64,000 bases of DNA, taken from Psychromonas sp030397575 (GTDB lineage Bacteria; Pseudomonadota; Gammaproteobacteria; Enterobacterales; Psychromonadaceae). The notes beneath the pieces were generated by a model. The model did no database searches. It was given only the letters and a program-made list of their open reading frames with translations, and was not told the origin of the DNA. Positions 32,687 through 42,183 of the stretch are shown here, piece by piece. The stretch lies in the NCBI RefSeq assembly GCF_046250175.1, contig NZ_CP176468.1; one strand, 5' to 3'. Numbering within the stretch: position 1 is the stretch's first letter; every line of letters starts with the position of its first letter. The position numbers and the translations under genes were made by a program.

Positions 32687-34090
32687 ATGCAAAGTAAACA
32701 TCTTAACGGTTTTCCAAATGATTTTTTCTGGGGTGGTTCTACTTCAGCATATCAGGTTGAAGGCGCATGGGACGAAGATGGCAAAGGTCCATCTGTGATC
32801 GATATGGGTAGAGTTGTGGAGGGCACGACAGATTTCAAAGTCGCCAGTGATCATTACCATCGTTATAAAGAAGATATCGCTTTATTCGCAGAGTTGGGCT
32901 TGAAAGCGTATCGGTTTTCTATCGCTTGGACAAGAATATTTCCGAGCGGCGAAGGTGAAGTAAACTCAAAAGGTATTGATTTTTATAATAATTTAATTGA
33001 TGAATTAATTGCGAATGGCATTGAGCCTATTGCCACTATGTATCATTTTGATTTGCCTTATGCACTGCAAGAAAAAGGGGGATGGTCGAATCGAGCGACA
33101 GTGGAAGCGTTTGCAACTTACAGTAGAACTTTGTTTGAAGCCTTTGGAGACCGTGTTAAATACTGGCTAACAATTAACGAACAAAACATGATGATTTTGC
33201 ATGGCGATGCATTAGGTACTAAGCATGTTGATGCGAGTAATCCGATGAAAGACCTGTATCAACAAAACCATCACATGCTGGTGGCTCAGGCAAAAGCTAT
33301 GTCGCTTTGTCATCAATTATTGCCACAAGCTAAAATTGGTCCAGCGCCTAATATCTCAGTTATCTATCCTGCTTCATGTAAGCCTGAAGATATATTAGCA
33401 GCGAATACTTTTTCTGCTTTACGTAATTGGTTGTATTTGGATATGGCTGTTTATGGTCGTTATAACTCAACGGCATGGCGCTTTCTAGAAGATCGAGGTG
33501 CGACACCAACTATTGCATCTGGTGATATGGAAGTACTGGCTAAGGCAAAACCTGACTTTATTGCTTTTAATTATTACAACTCGCAAACCGTTGCACAAAG
33601 CGCAGGTGATGAAAGTGATATCAATTCTACGGGTGATCAACAAATCACTATTGGAGAGATTGGAGCATATAAAGGCGTTGAAAATAAACATCTAGCGAAA
33701 AATGAATTTGGATGGGAAATTGATCCAGTGGGCTTTCGTACCACCATGCGTGAAATTTATGAACGTTACGCATTGCCATTAATCATTACTGAAAATGGTT
33801 TAGGGGCTTTCGATAAAGTAGAAGCAAACGGTGAGATCAATGACGATTATCGTATTACCTATTTACAGCAACATATTGAGCAAGTGCAGTTAGCGATTAG
33901 TGATGGTGTTGAAGTCTTTGGTTATAGCCCTTGGTCAGCAATTGATTTAATCAGTACGCATCAAGGTTGTTCAAAACGTTACGGTTTTATTCATGTTGAC
34001 CGCGAAGAGTTTGATCTTAAAGCCTTAAAGCGTAGCAAGAAAAAAAGCTTTTATTGGTATCAATCATTGATTGAAAAGAATGGCTTATAA
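32687..34090 (+). CDS. GH1 6-phospho-beta-glucosidase (first copy)
   Basis: About 467 residues from the ATG at 32687, with GATGAGGA six bases upstream. Glycoside hydrolase family 1 with acid/base Glu165 (LTINEQN) and nucleophile Glu369 (IITENGLG). The phosphate-binding motif near the C-terminus, DLISTHQGCSKRYGFIHVD, has the Ser-Lys-Tyr set that marks phospho-beta-glucosidases, unlike the Glu-Trp of plain beta-glucosidases. It cleaves the phosphorylated disaccharide delivered by the PTS. It lies in the same orientation and operon as the PTS genes. Confidence 0.93.
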   Translation: MQSKHLNGFPNDFFWGGSTSAYQVEGAWDEDGKGPSVIDMGRVVEGTTDFKVASDHYHRYKEDIALFAELGLKAYRFSIAWTRIFPSGEGEVNSKGIDFYNNLIDELIANGIEPIATMYHFDLPYALQEKGGWSNRATVEAFATYSRTLFEAFGDRVKYWLTINEQNMMILHGDALGTKHVDASNPMKDLYQQNHHMLVAQAKAMSLCHQLLPQAKIGPAPNISVIYPASCKPEDILAANTFSALRNWLYLDMAVYGRYNSTAWRFLEDRGATPTIASGDMEVLAKAKPDFIAFNYYNSQTVAQSAGDESDINSTGDQQITIGEIGAYKGVENKHLAKNEFGWEIDPVGFRTTMREIYERYALPLIITENGLGAFDKVEANGEINDDYRITYLQQHIEQVQLAISDGVEVFGYSPWSAIDLISTHQGCSKRYGFIHVDREEFDLKALKRSKKKSFYWYQSLIEKNGL

Positions 34091-34163
34091 GTAAGTCATG
34101 CAGATTAATCGACACGGTGAGCGTTTATAACTGCATTGTTTCTCACTGTTTACTGAATATTTA

Positions 34164-34253
34164 ATACCAATAGCAGTCAGTTTGTTACATCTACTTTATG
34201 TTAAGTAAGTTTTTAAGCAATAAAGTAGTGTAATAGCTGGTTGTGATTGGTAT
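34164..34253. repeat. Short inverted-repeat element between the two GH1 genes
   Basis: ATACCAAT at 34164 and ATTGGTAT at 34253 end a 90-base segment whose arms stay similar over about 35 bases (for example TTACATCTACTTTAT against the complement of the right arm). It can fold as one long imperfect hairpin. Its ends match the TACCAAT repeat family. Confidence 0.65.
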
Positions 34254-34268
34254 CACTAGGAATCTATT

Positions 34269-35678
34269 ATGAAGTTTGCACATGATTTTTTATTTGGCGC
34301 TGCCACTGCTTCTTATCAAATTGAAGGGGCATGGGATCAAGATGGTAAAGGTCCAACTAATTGGGATGAATTTACCAAAATACCAGGGAAAACCTTTGAA
34401 GGCACGAATGGTGACGTAGCTATTGACCATTATAACCGCTACCAAGAAGATATCGCTTTAATGGCTGAAATGGGGTTAGAGTCGTACCGTTTTTCTATCT
34501 CTTGGGCGCGAATTTTACCAACAGGTACTGGTGAAGTTAATCAAAAAGGAATTGATTTTTATAATAATATTATTGATGAATGTTTAAAATATGGCATTGT
34601 GCCTTTTGTGACGCTTTACCACTGGGATTTACCCTTACCTTTAGAGAAAAAAGGCGCATGGTTAAACAGAGAAACTGGCGAAGCTTATCTTAAATTTGCT
34701 CAAATTTGTTTCGAAGCGTTTGGTGACCGTGTTAAAAACTTTATCACTTTTAATGAAACCTTTGTATTTTGTAATTTAGGGTATTTAGCGGGAGCGCATC
34801 CTCCGGGTATTCACAATGATCCTAAAAAGTACTTTCAAGCCATTCATAACGTCTTTTATACCCACGCAAAAACCGTGATTGAATATAAAAAGCTAAATCA
34901 GCATGGAGAGATTGGTTTAAGCCATGTGTTCAGCCCTGCTTTTAGTGTGGACGACAGTGAGGAAAATATCGCTGCTACTGAGCATGCTAACCAATTTAAT
35001 TTAAACTGGTTCTATGATCCGATTTTACTAGGTAAGTATCCTGAATATGTTGTGAACCAATTAACCACAGAAGGTAACCTACCTGATTGGACGGAAGTCG
35101 AATTAGCAGTGATAGCCGAAGCAGCACCTCTTAATGACTTTATGGGCCTAAATTACTATCAGCCAATGCGCATTGAAAAGATTCAAGGTGAAGTTAAAGA
35201 CCATGTTATGACACGTGAAAACTCAACAGGATCACCGGGCAACCCTAGTTATGATGGTGTTTATCGCTCTGTAAAAATGGCTGATAAAAAATATACAAAA
35301 TGGAATTGGGAAATCTCATCTGAAGGTTTTATCGATGGTTTAGCAATGATTAAAACACTGTATGGTGATATAAAATTGTACATTACTGAAAATGGTTTGG
35401 GTGATGAAGATCCAATTATTGAAGGCGCAGTCTGCGATATTCCACGTATCCGTTACATTGAAGAGCACTTAAGCGCAGTGAAAACGGCAATAAGCCGTGG
35501 CATACACATTAAAGGTTATTATGCGTGGTCTGCTATTGATTTATTAAGTTGGTTAAACGGCTATAAAAAACAATATGGCTTTATTTATGTGGATCATAAA
35601 AACGATTTAAAACGCGAGAAAAAAGCGTCATTTTATTGGTATAAAAGTGTGATTGCTCATCGTGGAGAAGATATTTAA
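34269..35678 (+). CDS. GH1 6-phospho-beta-glucosidase/galactosidase (second copy)
   Basis: A 469-residue GH1 enzyme with acid/base Glu163 (TFNETF) and nucleophile Glu374 (YITENGLG). The C-terminal motif DLLSWLNGYKKQYGFIYVD again supplies Ser, Lys and Tyr for the 6-phosphate. It differs clearly from the first copy (for instance YHWDLPLPLEKKGAWLNRET against YHFDLPYALQEKGGWSNR), so it is not a recent duplicate and probably has a different aglycone preference. Separated from the first copy by a hairpin element that may lower its transcription. A terminator follows. Confidence 0.93.
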   Translation: MKFAHDFLFGAATASYQIEGAWDQDGKGPTNWDEFTKIPGKTFEGTNGDVAIDHYNRYQEDIALMAEMGLESYRFSISWARILPTGTGEVNQKGIDFYNNIIDECLKYGIVPFVTLYHWDLPLPLEKKGAWLNRETGEAYLKFAQICFEAFGDRVKNFITFNETFVFCNLGYLAGAHPPGIHNDPKKYFQAIHNVFYTHAKTVIEYKKLNQHGEIGLSHVFSPAFSVDDSEENIAATEHANQFNLNWFYDPILLGKYPEYVVNQLTTEGNLPDWTEVELAVIAEAAPLNDFMGLNYYQPMRIEKIQGEVKDHVMTRENSTGSPGNPSYDGVYRSVKMADKKYTKWNWEISSEGFIDGLAMIKTLYGDIKLYITENGLGDEDPIIEGAVCDIPRIRYIEEHLSAVKTAISRGIHIKGYYAWSAIDLLSWLNGYKKQYGFIYVDHKNDLKREKKASFYWYKSVIAHRGEDI

Positions 35679-35698
35679 ACAGCGATTTTTATGTTCTT

Positions 35699-35735
35699 AA
35701 GCCTATTATCAGTGAAGATAGTAGGCTTTTTTATT
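35699..35735 (+). terminator. Intrinsic terminator after the second GH1 gene
   Basis: A 12-bp stem AAGCCTATTATC (one G-T pair) with an AGTGAA loop, followed by a run of T residues. It lies 17 bases from the convergent LacI-type gene. Confidence 0.88.
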
Positions 35736-35744
35736 TATTGAAAT

Positions 35745-36743
35745 CTACTTAACAGGCATGACCGATTCTCTTTCAATGAGCTGCCCCTTATATTGGTAAG
35801 AATGCGTTGCTTTAGTTTCATCACACAGGGTAATGGCTAACTCTACGGCTTGTTTGGTCATATCTGCGATAGGTAATTTTACTGTAGTCAATCTTGGGGT
35901 GAAAAACTCTGATACAGGATCATCGTCTATACCAATAATAGATATTTGCTCTGGCACTTTTATGCCTACTTCAGTCAGAGCTCTTAATGCACCTAGTGCC
36001 ATACAGTCATTAAAAGCAATGATTGCCGTAAACGAAATACCATCATGAATGAGCTCTTTACAGGCTTGATAACCACTTTTCATATGGTAATCACCATTTC
36101 TTACTAATTTTTCATTAAACTCGACACCGAGTTCTGCTAAAGAGTGTTTGTACCCATTAAGCCGAGCTACGCCGGTTGGGTTCATCATATGACCTGTAAT
36201 ACAAGCTATTTGACGATGTCCATTATCCAATAGATGCCCCATCATTAATTTAACTGCATCTTCCTGTTGAAAGGAAACAGAATGGAAAAGTTGCTCAGGT
36301 AAGTCTCGATTAATAACAACAATAGGAATGGTTAATTGTTGATGTAAACGCTGAATATGATCATCTGTTAAGGTGCGACTATAAAGTATTACTGCATCGC
36401 ACTGCGCTTCTAATTGCATGATCATCTCATATTCATAATTAGGATCGTTATGGCCATCGGTAACAATCAATTGCTTTTTAGCAAATTCAGCACTGGCTGC
36501 GGCTTGTTTGAGTAATGACCCGAAATGAATGCCATCAAAATCAGAGACCACTAAGCCAATGGTATGGGTTTTATTGGTTGCTAGAGCTTGTGCTAATCGG
36601 TTTGGTCTATAACCTAAAGATTGCATTGCTGAAAACACTTTTTCTCGAGTTGATTCTTTAACTTGTCCTGTGCCATTTACAACGCGAGAAACAGTTGCTT
36701 TTGATACACCTGCGAGCTTACATACATCTAGAATCGTACTCAT
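35745..36743 (-). CDS. LacI-family regulator of the beta-glucoside PTS operon
   Basis: A 332-residue protein with an N-terminal LacI helix-turn-helix and hinge (TILDVCKLAGVSKATVSRVVNGTGQVKESTREKVFSAMQSLGYRPNRLAQALA) and a periplasmic-binding-like effector domain (IGLVVSDFDGIHFGSLL; FNDCMALGALRALTEVGIKVPEQISIIGIDDDPVSEFFTPRLTTV). It most likely represses the PTS/GH1 genes and itself, because the same TGTAACCGGTTAC operator core is found before both. The inducer is probably a phosphorylated or free beta-glucoside. Confidence 0.93.
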   Translation of the reverse strand: MSTILDVCKLAGVSKATVSRVVNGTGQVKESTREKVFSAMQSLGYRPNRLAQALATNKTHTIGLVVSDFDGIHFGSLLKQAAASAEFAKKQLIVTDGHNDPNYEYEMIMQLEAQCDAVILYSRTLTDDHIQRLHQQLTIPIVVINRDLPEQLFHSVSFQQEDAVKLMMGHLLDNGHRQIACITGHMMNPTGVARLNGYKHSLAELGVEFNEKLVRNGDYHMKSGYQACKELIHDGISFTAIIAFNDCMALGALRALTEVGIKVPEQISIIGIDDDPVSEFFTPRLTTVKLPIADMTKQAVELAITLCDETKATHSYQYKGQLIERESVMPVK

Positions 36744-36820
36744 TTACCGTCCTACTTCATCAAATAAAAATAGGCATTATTTATGCCGGAAAGGAAATAA
36801 TACAGTATAAGTATTTTCAA

Positions 36821-36834
36821 TGTAACCGGTTACT
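36821..36834. promoter_or_regulatory. LacI-type operator upstream of its own gene
   Basis: TGTAACCGGTTACT, one base different from the perfect palindrome at 30534-30547, about 80 bases before the LacI start; indicates autoregulation. Confidence 0.8.
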
Positions 36835-36918
36835 TAAGTGCTTGAAATTATGTTTTATCGAATATAACAAGGATAGGGTATTGGAGCATGTTGATTAATG
36901 CATACTCCAGAAATAAAC

Positions 36919-38166
36919 TTAAAGGCCTAATTTTACTTGTTGGGTAAGGACACTTGGTTGGCGGCAAGTTAATACCTTACCTTCTCGAATCGACCATAAC
37001 ACCTCACCTTGGCGTTGTATTACATTAGCGTCATCGTAACCTTCAAGAATGATAAAGTTAGCTGGCTTATCTATTTCAATACCATAGCGATCGGTGACAT
37101 TAAGTGTTTTAGCTCCATTATCGGTAATAAGGTCTAAGGCTGTTGATAAGTCTTCGTAACCCATCATATGGCACGCATGAATACCTGAGTCTAATACCCG
37201 TAAAAGTTTACCGTTACCTAATGTGTACCAAGGATCTTGTATAGAATCTTCGGCGAAACAAATATTCATACCAGCATCACGAATTTCTTTTACACGTGTA
37301 ATACCTCGAATTTTCGGATAAGAGTCAAATCTACCATTAAGGTGCAGGCTTTCCGTAGGGCAAGATACAAAGTTGATTTTAGATTTTTTAAGTAAACGGA
37401 ATAGCTTGCTACAGTAAGCATTATTATAAGAGTGCATTGCTGTAGTATGGCTTGCAGTAACTCTTGAACCAATGCCTTTCTCTAAAGCTTCTGTAGCTAA
37501 TACTTCTAAAAATCGTGATGCACCATCATCAATTTCATCGCAGTGGACATCGACTAGTTTGTTGTGTTTTTGTGCCAGTTCGATAACCCATTTCATAGAC
37601 TCTACACCGTATTCTCTTGTGTATTCAAAATGAGGAATACCACCAATAACATCAACGTATTGCAAAGACTTTTCCATTAATACTTTGCCATTTGGGAAAG
37701 ACATTATGCCTTCTTGTGGAAAAGCAACAATTTGTAGTTCAAGGTAAGGTGATAATTTTTCTCGTAAATCATGAATCGCTTTCAAAGCCACTAAATCTGG
37801 ATCTGTGACATCGACATGAGTTCGGATATATTGCACGCCATTAGCGAGTAATAATTCTACGGATTTTAATACGCGCTTTTGAACATCTTCGTGACTCAAC
37901 ATCGATTTACGTTCACTCCAACGTTCAATTCCTTCAAATAACGTACCACTCATATTCCAATTCGGCTGGCCTGCAGTTAATACTGCATCTAAGTGGATAT
38001 GAGGTTCAACAAAGGGGGCACATAACAAGTTACCTTTAGCGTCAATATCTGCTTGTGTATCTGTTACCGTGTCTGCTTGTTGGACAATTTTTTTGAATTT
38101 ACCTTTTTCGCAGCTAAGGGTGAACAGTTCTGATTTTCCACGTAAGCGAGCATTAACTATTTTCAT
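36919..38166 (-). CDS. codA: CodA-type cytosine deaminase homologue with altered substrate pocket
   Basis: A 415-residue amidohydrolase strongly similar along its length to E. coli CodA: EPHIHLDAVLTAGQPNWNMSGTLFEGIERW, AFPQEG, GGIPHFEYTREYGVES, DVHCDEIDD, SHTTAMHSYN, GRFDSYPKIRGITRVKE. Metal ligands His56, His58, His208, Asp307, catalytic Glu211 and Gln151 are kept. The segment FAEDSIQDPW replaces FGHDDVFDPW, so the residues matching E. coli Asp314 and Phe316 are Ser308 and Gln310. It deaminates cytosine or a related ring such as isocytosine or isoguanine. Last of codB-pucR-codA. Confidence 0.88.
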   Translation of the reverse strand: MKIVNARLRGKSELFTLSCEKGKFKKIVQQADTVTDTQADIDAKGNLLCAPFVEPHIHLDAVLTAGQPNWNMSGTLFEGIERWSERKSMLSHEDVQKRVLKSVELLLANGVQYIRTHVDVTDPDLVALKAIHDLREKLSPYLELQIVAFPQEGIMSFPNGKVLMEKSLQYVDVIGGIPHFEYTREYGVESMKWVIELAQKHNKLVDVHCDEIDDGASRFLEVLATEALEKGIGSRVTASHTTAMHSYNNAYCSKLFRLLKKSKINFVSCPTESLHLNGRFDSYPKIRGITRVKEIRDAGMNICFAEDSIQDPWYTLGNGKLLRVLDSGIHACHMMGYEDLSTALDLITDNGAKTLNVTDRYGIEIDKPANFIILEGYDDANVIQRQGEVLWSIREGKVLTCRQPSVLTQQVKLGL

Positions 38167-38197
38167 ATATTTTCCTAATTACTATTTTTAATTCTAC

Positions 38198-39361
38198 TTA
38201 AATAGGCTTGGTTAAAATTAACCTTTCCATTGCTAATGCGTTTTGTAAGCATAGGCGTTGTTGTACATCACTAAGGTTGTTGCCTGTCAGTATTTCAATG
38301 CGTTTTAAACGGTGAGTTAATGTGTTGCGATGAATTTTGAGGGCGGCCGCGGTTTGTCTTGCTGATCCAAGGTTTTTAAAATAACAGCTTAGTGTATTTT
38401 TTAAGAGGTCTGATTGTTTATCAAAACGGTTATAGAGATCCCCTAAGTTGTTTTGGCAAAAAAGGTTTAATTGCGCATAGTCTTCTATCCCAGAAAATAA
38501 TTGAAGAATACCTAGATCTTGGTAATGGAATACATGATTAGTTTCCTGGTAGAGTGCAAAGTCTGCTGTCTGTATTGCTTGTAGTGCTGCTCTGCGTAAT
38601 TGCTGTAATCCCTGACCCTCGCTAACACCAATGTTACAACTAACCCCTTGTTGATTAAGTATTTTGTATAGTGCCTTCCATTTCGTGAGGCTTTGTTCTT
38701 GCTGTTCTAGCTGTGACGGAAGTGATAATAACCAACCTTGATGATATTCTAATAATGGAAATTCACTTTGATGATCGGATAAAAATTTATTTAACAAAAA
38801 TTGACAGTGGCTGAGGTCGCCTTTTTCAAGGCGCTTAGGAACGACCATTGCAATAGAGAAAGCTCCAGTAGTATTGATACCAAACTCTACAGCTTTTATA
38901 AGTGTCATTTCAGCTGGGCTAGAGCTTGTTAATAAATGTTCCATTAAGGCCCGTGTTGACTGGTGTGCAAGGTCTGACTTAATAATGGAATTAGAGAGTA
39001 GTTCAGTCACTTTGACCATGGGTAACGAGTAAGGTTGTTCAAAGACAGGGAAGCTGAGTTGATTGGCTAATGTCAGGACTTGTTCGGGTATGCTTTTTAT
39101 ATAAGGTGAATTGGTTAAAATAACTAATCCACTAGCTTGTTTTTGTTTCCCGAGATTAATTAGCTGAATAAAATCTTCTGTTTGCCATTGCCAATTTAAG
39201 CCAGTAACAAAAATCAGTTCACCGCCACTTATCCAGTCTCCAATATCGTTATTTTCTGCAACGTAGGGCCAACGAATTACGTTCTCCCCCCCTTGCTCGC
39301 CTGCTCGTAACGTTATTTCTTCAAGTCCTGGTATAAGTGAAAGTGACTGAGCTTTGATCAT
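38198..39361 (-). CDS. PucR-family transcriptional regulator
   Basis: A 387-residue protein. The N-terminal part (about 1-120) matches the PucR/PurC-like sensory domain (SLIPGLEEITLRAGEQGGENVIRWPYVAE..WISGGELIFVTGL). The C-terminal part is the PucR helix-turn-helix: LLKNTLSCYFKNLGSARQTAAALKIHRNTLTHRLKRIEILTGNNL. PucR regulators act in purine and other nitrogen-compound catabolism. It sits between codB and codA, sharing the codB end codon region at 39361/39362, so it probably controls this operon in response to a purine or pyrimidine-type ligand. Confidence 0.93.
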   Translation of the reverse strand: MIKAQSLSLIPGLEEITLRAGEQGGENVIRWPYVAENNDIGDWISGGELIFVTGLNWQWQTEDFIQLINLGKQKQASGLVILTNSPYIKSIPEQVLTLANQLSFPVFEQPYSLPMVKVTELLSNSIIKSDLAHQSTRALMEHLLTSSSPAEMTLIKAVEFGINTTGAFSIAMVVPKRLEKGDLSHCQFLLNKFLSDHQSEFPLLEYHQGWLLSLPSQLEQQEQSLTKWKALYKILNQQGVSCNIGVSEGQGLQQLRRAALQAIQTADFALYQETNHVFHYQDLGILQLFSGIEDYAQLNLFCQNNLGDLYNRFDKQSDLLKNTLSCYFKNLGSARQTAAALKIHRNTLTHRLKRIEILTGNNLSDVQQRLCLQNALAMERLILTKPI

Positions 39362-40621
39362 CTAGTGGGCGCCTTGTACTGTTTTTGATTTTGTTGAATT
39401 TATATACAATAAAAGACAGTAGGCCAATGAGGCAACGACGATACCTACTAATGGTGCAACCCATGGTGAAAAATAAGCTGCTGCCGAACCGATAATATAG
39501 GCAAATATACCCTGCATATTATATTGTGGTAGATTGATTTCTGAGAGCCCTGGCATATTTCCACGAAAGCGAACCCAAAAATCGGTCATGATGATAGCGC
39601 CGATAGGTGGGATAAAAGTGCCTAGTAAGATAAGAAATGGGATCAGCATGTTATACATTCCCATAATCGCCATCACTGTACCTATTGCAGCACCGATAAT
39701 GGTAATGAGTTTACGTTTTTCTGTACGTAGTAAGTTACAACCAGCCGCTGCAAAATTGTAGATAGTGTTATCTTGAGTCGTCCAAATATTAGTAAATAAC
39801 ATGATAACTGCCGCTATCATAAAGCCTTGTGATACTAGTACGTCAACGATATCTGATTGTTGGTAAACTAGCGCGCCAAATGCACCCACAAAAACCATTA
39901 AACCATTACCGATAAAGAAAGCTGCTAAAGTTGCTAAAACGGCTATTTTTCCTGATTTTGCAAAGCGACTCCAGTTTGTTGCTTGTGTACCGCCACTAAC
40001 AAAAGTACCAAATACTACTGTAATTGCTGCACCTATTGTCATACTTTCGGTGGGCTGTTTAGCGATTAATTCACCAATGCCTCCAACATCAATTAAACCT
40101 TTATAAAAGCATAGTCCGATAAGGAACAACATGAGAGGAACAGATACTTTAGATAATATTTCCAGCGCTTTATAGCCAATTGAGGCGCTAATACAGAAAC
40201 CAAATCCAAATAGGATCATTAAAGGCGTCGACCATGCACTAGGTAAATCCAGTAGTTTAACTAAAATAATAGCAATGGTTGCTGTGCCCCATGCATACCA
40301 ACCAATTTGTGTAAAGCCGAGCACAAAATCAGATAATTTGCTGCCCTGAAGTCCAAAGCTATATCGTCCCAGTAAAACCGTATTTAAACCGGTTTTAAAG
40401 GCAACATATGCCAGGCCTGCTGCGTAACTGCCCAATAAAAGGTTGCCGATGAAAACAATCCCTAAAATTTCACTAAAATTAAATGCTGTTCCTAAGCTAC
40501 CTCCCGCCCACATCGTAGCGGTAAAAAAGGTGAAACCAAGTAATACTGACATCATTGACCATAGCCCTTTACGTTGGTCAGCTGGCACAGCACTTAGTGG
40601 GAAATCATTTTTACTATCCAT
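39362..40621 (-). CDS. codB: Cytosine permease CodB (NCS1 family)
   Basis: A 419-residue polytopic protein, the same length as E. coli CodB. RKGLWSMMSVLLGFTFFTATMWAGGSLGTAF and GNLLLGSYAAGLAYVAFKTGLNTVLLGRYSFGLQGSKL correspond to TM1-TM3, and NIWTTQDNTIYNFAAAG and PPIGAIIMTDFW are NCS1 hallmarks. It imports cytosine or a related base with Na+ or H+. First gene of the operon, preceded by a 270-base region with an inverted repeat. Confidence 0.93.
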   Translation of the reverse strand: MDSKNDFPLSAVPADQRKGLWSMMSVLLGFTFFTATMWAGGSLGTAFNFSEILGIVFIGNLLLGSYAAGLAYVAFKTGLNTVLLGRYSFGLQGSKLSDFVLGFTQIGWYAWGTATIAIILVKLLDLPSAWSTPLMILFGFGFCISASIGYKALEILSKVSVPLMLFLIGLCFYKGLIDVGGIGELIAKQPTESMTIGAAITVVFGTFVSGGTQATNWSRFAKSGKIAVLATLAAFFIGNGLMVFVGAFGALVYQQSDIVDVLVSQGFMIAAVIMLFTNIWTTQDNTIYNFAAAGCNLLRTEKRKLITIIGAAIGTVMAIMGMYNMLIPFLILLGTFIPPIGAIIMTDFWVRFRGNMPGLSEINLPQYNMQGIFAYIIGSAAAYFSPWVAPLVGIVVASLAYCLLLYINSTKSKTVQGAH

Positions 40622-40710
40622 AGTCTTTTTCCTTTTGTTGAGGTTGATGCTTTGAGATGTTTACAACATTTATGCCAATCTAAAAAAGGAATTGAGGGGA
40701 TAAATTAACT

Positions 40711-40755
40711 GTGCATGAAGTGTACAAATTAACCTTTGTTTTGTACCAAGTGCAC
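40711..40755. promoter_or_regulatory. Nested inverted repeat upstream of codB
   Basis: GTGCA (40711) and GTACAAA (40722) are mirrored by TTTGTAC (40740) and GTGCAC (40750), about 90-135 bases before the codB start on the minus strand. It may be the operator of the PucR regulator. It is followed on the plus strand by TTTTTT but no plus-strand gene precedes it. Confidence 0.45.
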
Positions 40756-40894
40756 TTTTTTGGTATCTGTGATCTTGTTACTCAAGAGGGGCACTAAATG
40801 AAATTGCACCAAGCAAGCGCTTAATGCAATTTTATTGTGCATTATTGAAAGTGTGAAAAGAAGAAATAGGGGATTGAAGCCACCTAGTATAAAG

Positions 40895-41899
40895 TTAATC
40901 TGCAAGCATATTTGCACCAACAGTGTTGCAAATTTTTGCAAAATCTTCGTGGTTATTTTTGATAGTTTCTCTTACTGTATTTTGCTCTTCGATTGATAAG
41001 TTTTTACGCCACTTATCTGCTGAAGATTTATTAAGTTGAGTTGGTAAAGAGCATAACTCTGGGGCATCGTATCCTGCAAAGGTGAGCATTTTGCTCACTA
41101 CTCCTTTGGTATCATCGACTAAGTCATTATAGACAATAGTCATCCAGCGAGAGTTATCTAATGCTTTAAGTTGGTTTATTGCATTAAGGTTCAATGTTAT
41201 CCAAGACTCTGGAATTCTATGGAAACCATCACCAGGGTAATAACGTGTTTTATCTGGATGAGATTGGAAGAATTCACTTAATTTTTGGTGTGGTAACACC
41301 TTTCCAGGCTCATTTAATGATTTGTTTTTTAAATTAACAATCACTCTTTTAATCATTGCTTTGACGGTAAGTAAAAAGTTAGGTTTAGTAAGTTGATGCT
41401 GTTTGTCATCACATTTTACATAACTCCAACAGGGTAACTTGGTATCTGGCCAATAATGCACATAAGGAGGGGTGTCTTCATCACCTTGGTAGGCATCATT
41501 AAACCCTACTTTTTCACTGGCTACGACACCCATAATATCACGGACGATTAAAATAAATTTTGCATCTGGTAAAACGTTAGCTACATAACTAATTTTATTT
41601 AGTAGATGAGGGTTTTTTGTAATAATCCCACCTTGTGCATGACGTGAAGAAACATAGTGTTGAATTGCTTCTTTTGAAACCGAGTCGATATCGTCTTCAG
41701 TGGCGCATTCACAAAGTGTCCCTGTTCTTCGAGAACCTATGGTTAATCCAAATGCTTGCCAAAAATTACGGCACTCAAAATCATCATCAGATGTTAAATC
41801 CACGGCATCAGGACAAGCTTGCATCACCATATCATGTGAGATAGTTGTTCCTGAACGAGTAATGCCAACAATAAACAGTGGTGACTTTTTACTTTCCAT
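40895..41899 (-). CDS. Sulfotransferase-family protein
   Basis: A 334-residue protein with the PAPS-binding loop FIVGITRSGTTISHDMV (about 9-25) near the N-terminus and the second PAPS-related segment KFILIVRDIMGVVASEK (about 128-144). The rest fits a large sulfotransferase-3 type domain without signal peptide. It would transfer sulfate from PAPS to a carbohydrate or small-molecule hydroxyl group. No glycan-synthesis genes are near it, so the acceptor is unknown. It is upstream of codB on the same strand but the gap of 273 bases argues for separate control. Confidence 0.82.
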   Translation of the reverse strand: MESKKSPLFIVGITRSGTTISHDMVMQACPDAVDLTSDDDFECRNFWQAFGLTIGSRRTGTLCECATEDDIDSVSKEAIQHYVSSRHAQGGIITKNPHLLNKISYVANVLPDAKFILIVRDIMGVVASEKVGFNDAYQGDEDTPPYVHYWPDTKLPCWSYVKCDDKQHQLTKPNFLLTVKAMIKRVIVNLKNKSLNEPGKVLPHQKLSEFFQSHPDKTRYYPGDGFHRIPESWITLNLNAINQLKALDNSRWMTIVYNDLVDDTKGVVSKMLTFAGYDAPELCSLPTQLNKSSADKWRKNLSIEEQNTVRETIKNNHEDFAKICNTVGANMLAD

Positions 41900-42016
41900 A
41901 TAAATATAAAACCTCTTTGATTACACCATGGCTACACGAAATAAAATTAATTTTACCCATCATACCTGATTAAAAATTGGTAATTAAATAATAAGTCGTT
42001 AATGCAAGTTAGGAGC

Positions 42017-42172
42017 TTTATACCAATCATACTAATTAACAGATCTATTTTACTTATTAAAATAATTTATTTCTTCGTTGTAAGTTTCATGGATAGATTA
42101 TTAACGAAGTTAATCTTCGAAAGGCACCAGGTAACGGCTTAAACTAAGTCATTTTTCTTATTAGCAAACTCG
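42017..42172 (+). repeat. Right-truncated copy of the TACCAAT-ended repeat
   Basis: TATACCAATCATACTAATTAAC then GATCTATTTTACTT, TTATTTCTTCGTTGTAA and TTAACGAAGTTAATCTTCGAAAGG match the copy at 47912-48130 in order. The match fades after TCATTTTTCTTA and the right terminal repeat is missing. Confidence 0.75.
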
Positions 42173-42183
42173 ATAAGGTGAGT

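Noticed and set aside
32681..34090. GTG at 32681 as the start of the first GH1 gene
   Set aside because: The AGGA sequence would touch this GTG directly, while the ATG at 32687 has the proper six-base spacing.
32687..35678. The two GH1 genes as a recent tandem duplication
   Set aside because: Their sequences differ throughout, including near the active site, so the duplication, if any, is old.
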